Source of the DNA: Mariprofundus sp.
GTDB taxonomy: Bacteria; Pseudomonadota; Zetaproteobacteria; Mariprofundales; Mariprofundaceae
Length of the DNA: 57,378 nt
Reading direction: 5' to 3'
Assembly (NCBI GenBank): GCA_021772835.1
Contig: JAJFLE010000047.1
Coordinates: 1-57,378, forward strand
Shown here: positions 57,240 through 57,378 of the stretch, piece by piece
Position numbering within the stretch: position 1 is the first letter of the stretch
Layout of the letters: the number at the start of each line of letters is the position of its first letter
Translations under genes and position numbers: made by a program
The notes under the pieces: model-generated
Told to the model about the DNA's origin: nothing
What the model saw: the letters and a program-made list of their open reading frames with translations, nothing else
The model's database searches: none

Positions 57240-57378
57240 AGGGTGTAAGAAATTTTGTGTAAACGGCTTTGGTTTACTGCCTTGGCATCCTGTCGTCGAA
57301 TTGAATGCTAAAGCGGTTTAGTGCTGCTTTCCAATCTCTGATAGGCATCGTCCACTTTTTGCTGATGTTTTTCAACGC
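57240..57378 (-). mobile_element. IS256-family insertion sequence, one end
   Basis: The segment begins with gggtgtaagaaattttgtg at about 57240, the kind of terminal inverted repeat found in IS256-family elements, and contains the 3' end of the transposase reading leftward. The rest of the element lies outside the window. The exact boundary and target duplication cannot be set, because the other end is missing. Confidence 0.72.
57274..57378 (-). CDS. IS256-family transposase, C-terminal fragment
   Basis: The minus strand from the window edge reads in one frame [20 protein letters not shown] and then [14 protein letters not shown], stopping with TAA at 57274. The pattern W-T-x-P-I-x-x-W-x-x-A-L-N-x-F followed by F-x-D-R is the conserved C-terminus of IS256 (mutator-like, transposase_mut) enzymes. 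Only 34 residues are visible, so catalytic residues cannot be checked and activity is unknown. Confidence 0.85.
   Translation of the reverse strand, partial: ALKNISKKWTMPIRDWKAALNRFSIQFDDRMPRQ

Overview
This window reads as chromosomal DNA of a Gram-negative, ubiquinone-using proteobacterium. It carries LptG, LolA, a FadL-type porin, FimV, three PilT-family ATPases, two UbiH-type hydroxylases, RNase J and a MutL with an intact endonuclease motif. That mix, together with a sulfide:quinone-oxidoreductase-like flavoprotein and a full c-di-GMP protein, fits a Zetaproteobacterium (Mariprofundus-like) best. The assignment is an inference from gene content, not from a marker gene. Both ends of the window lie in insertion sequences: a degenerate IS3-family element on the left and the 3' end of an IS256-family transposase on the right. 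This is what contig ends in a draft assembly often look like.

Layout. 1-742: IS3-type transposase remnant with its catalytic Glu segment missing. 793-11113: glycogen/alpha-glucan locus. glgC, a GH57 enzyme, malQ and a YjdF-like membrane protein read leftward; pgm, glgB and a PlsC-type acyltransferase read rightward from a shared divergent promoter region. No glgA or glgP is present in the window. 11114-14443: leftward pilT, pilU-like and a third divergent pilT paralogue. 14444-15324: long non-coding stretch with tRNA-Leu(CAA) and a perfect 30-bp tandem direct repeat. 15325-21626: response regulator-PAS-GGDEF-EAL protein, two UbiH-like hydroxylases, a DsbA-like protein behind a Fur-box-like site, PpiC, and a convergent cyclic-nucleotide-binding protein. 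21794-28438: mutL, a CPA2 antiporter, miaA and hflX with overlapping ends, then glyA. 28461-35713: nrdR, leuB, asd, fimV, an unassigned membrane protein and truA. 35721-42854: two hybrid sensor kinases flanking suhB and lptG. 43046-51065: pyrE, RNase J, ftsK, lolA, a FadL-type porin, rarA and crcB. 51138-57378: more accessory material, AT-rich in parts. It holds a frameshifted small gene at an A8 run, a YcaQ-type DNA glycosylase, an SQR-like gene with a 54-residue partner, a mosaic non-coding region with a large inverted repeat, a 28-residue membrane peptide, an exported pentapeptide-repeat protein, a lipoprotein, and a gene cut by the IS256-type element.

How the parts fit. The left third is carbon storage (ADP-glucose synthesis, branching, debranching/transfer). 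The pilT cluster, FimV and the c-di-GMP protein point to type IV pilus twitching and surface attachment. The core blocks are housekeeping genes in conserved proteobacterial neighbourhoods (leuB-asd-fimV-truA; mutL-miaA-hflX; ftsK-lolA-rarA), each with an unusual insertion or feature. The last 6 kb looks like a turnover zone. The least explained items are the seven-copy acidic repeat in FimV, the SQR/small-protein pair, the tandem repeat near tRNA-Leu and the AT-rich cluster of small exported proteins at the right end.
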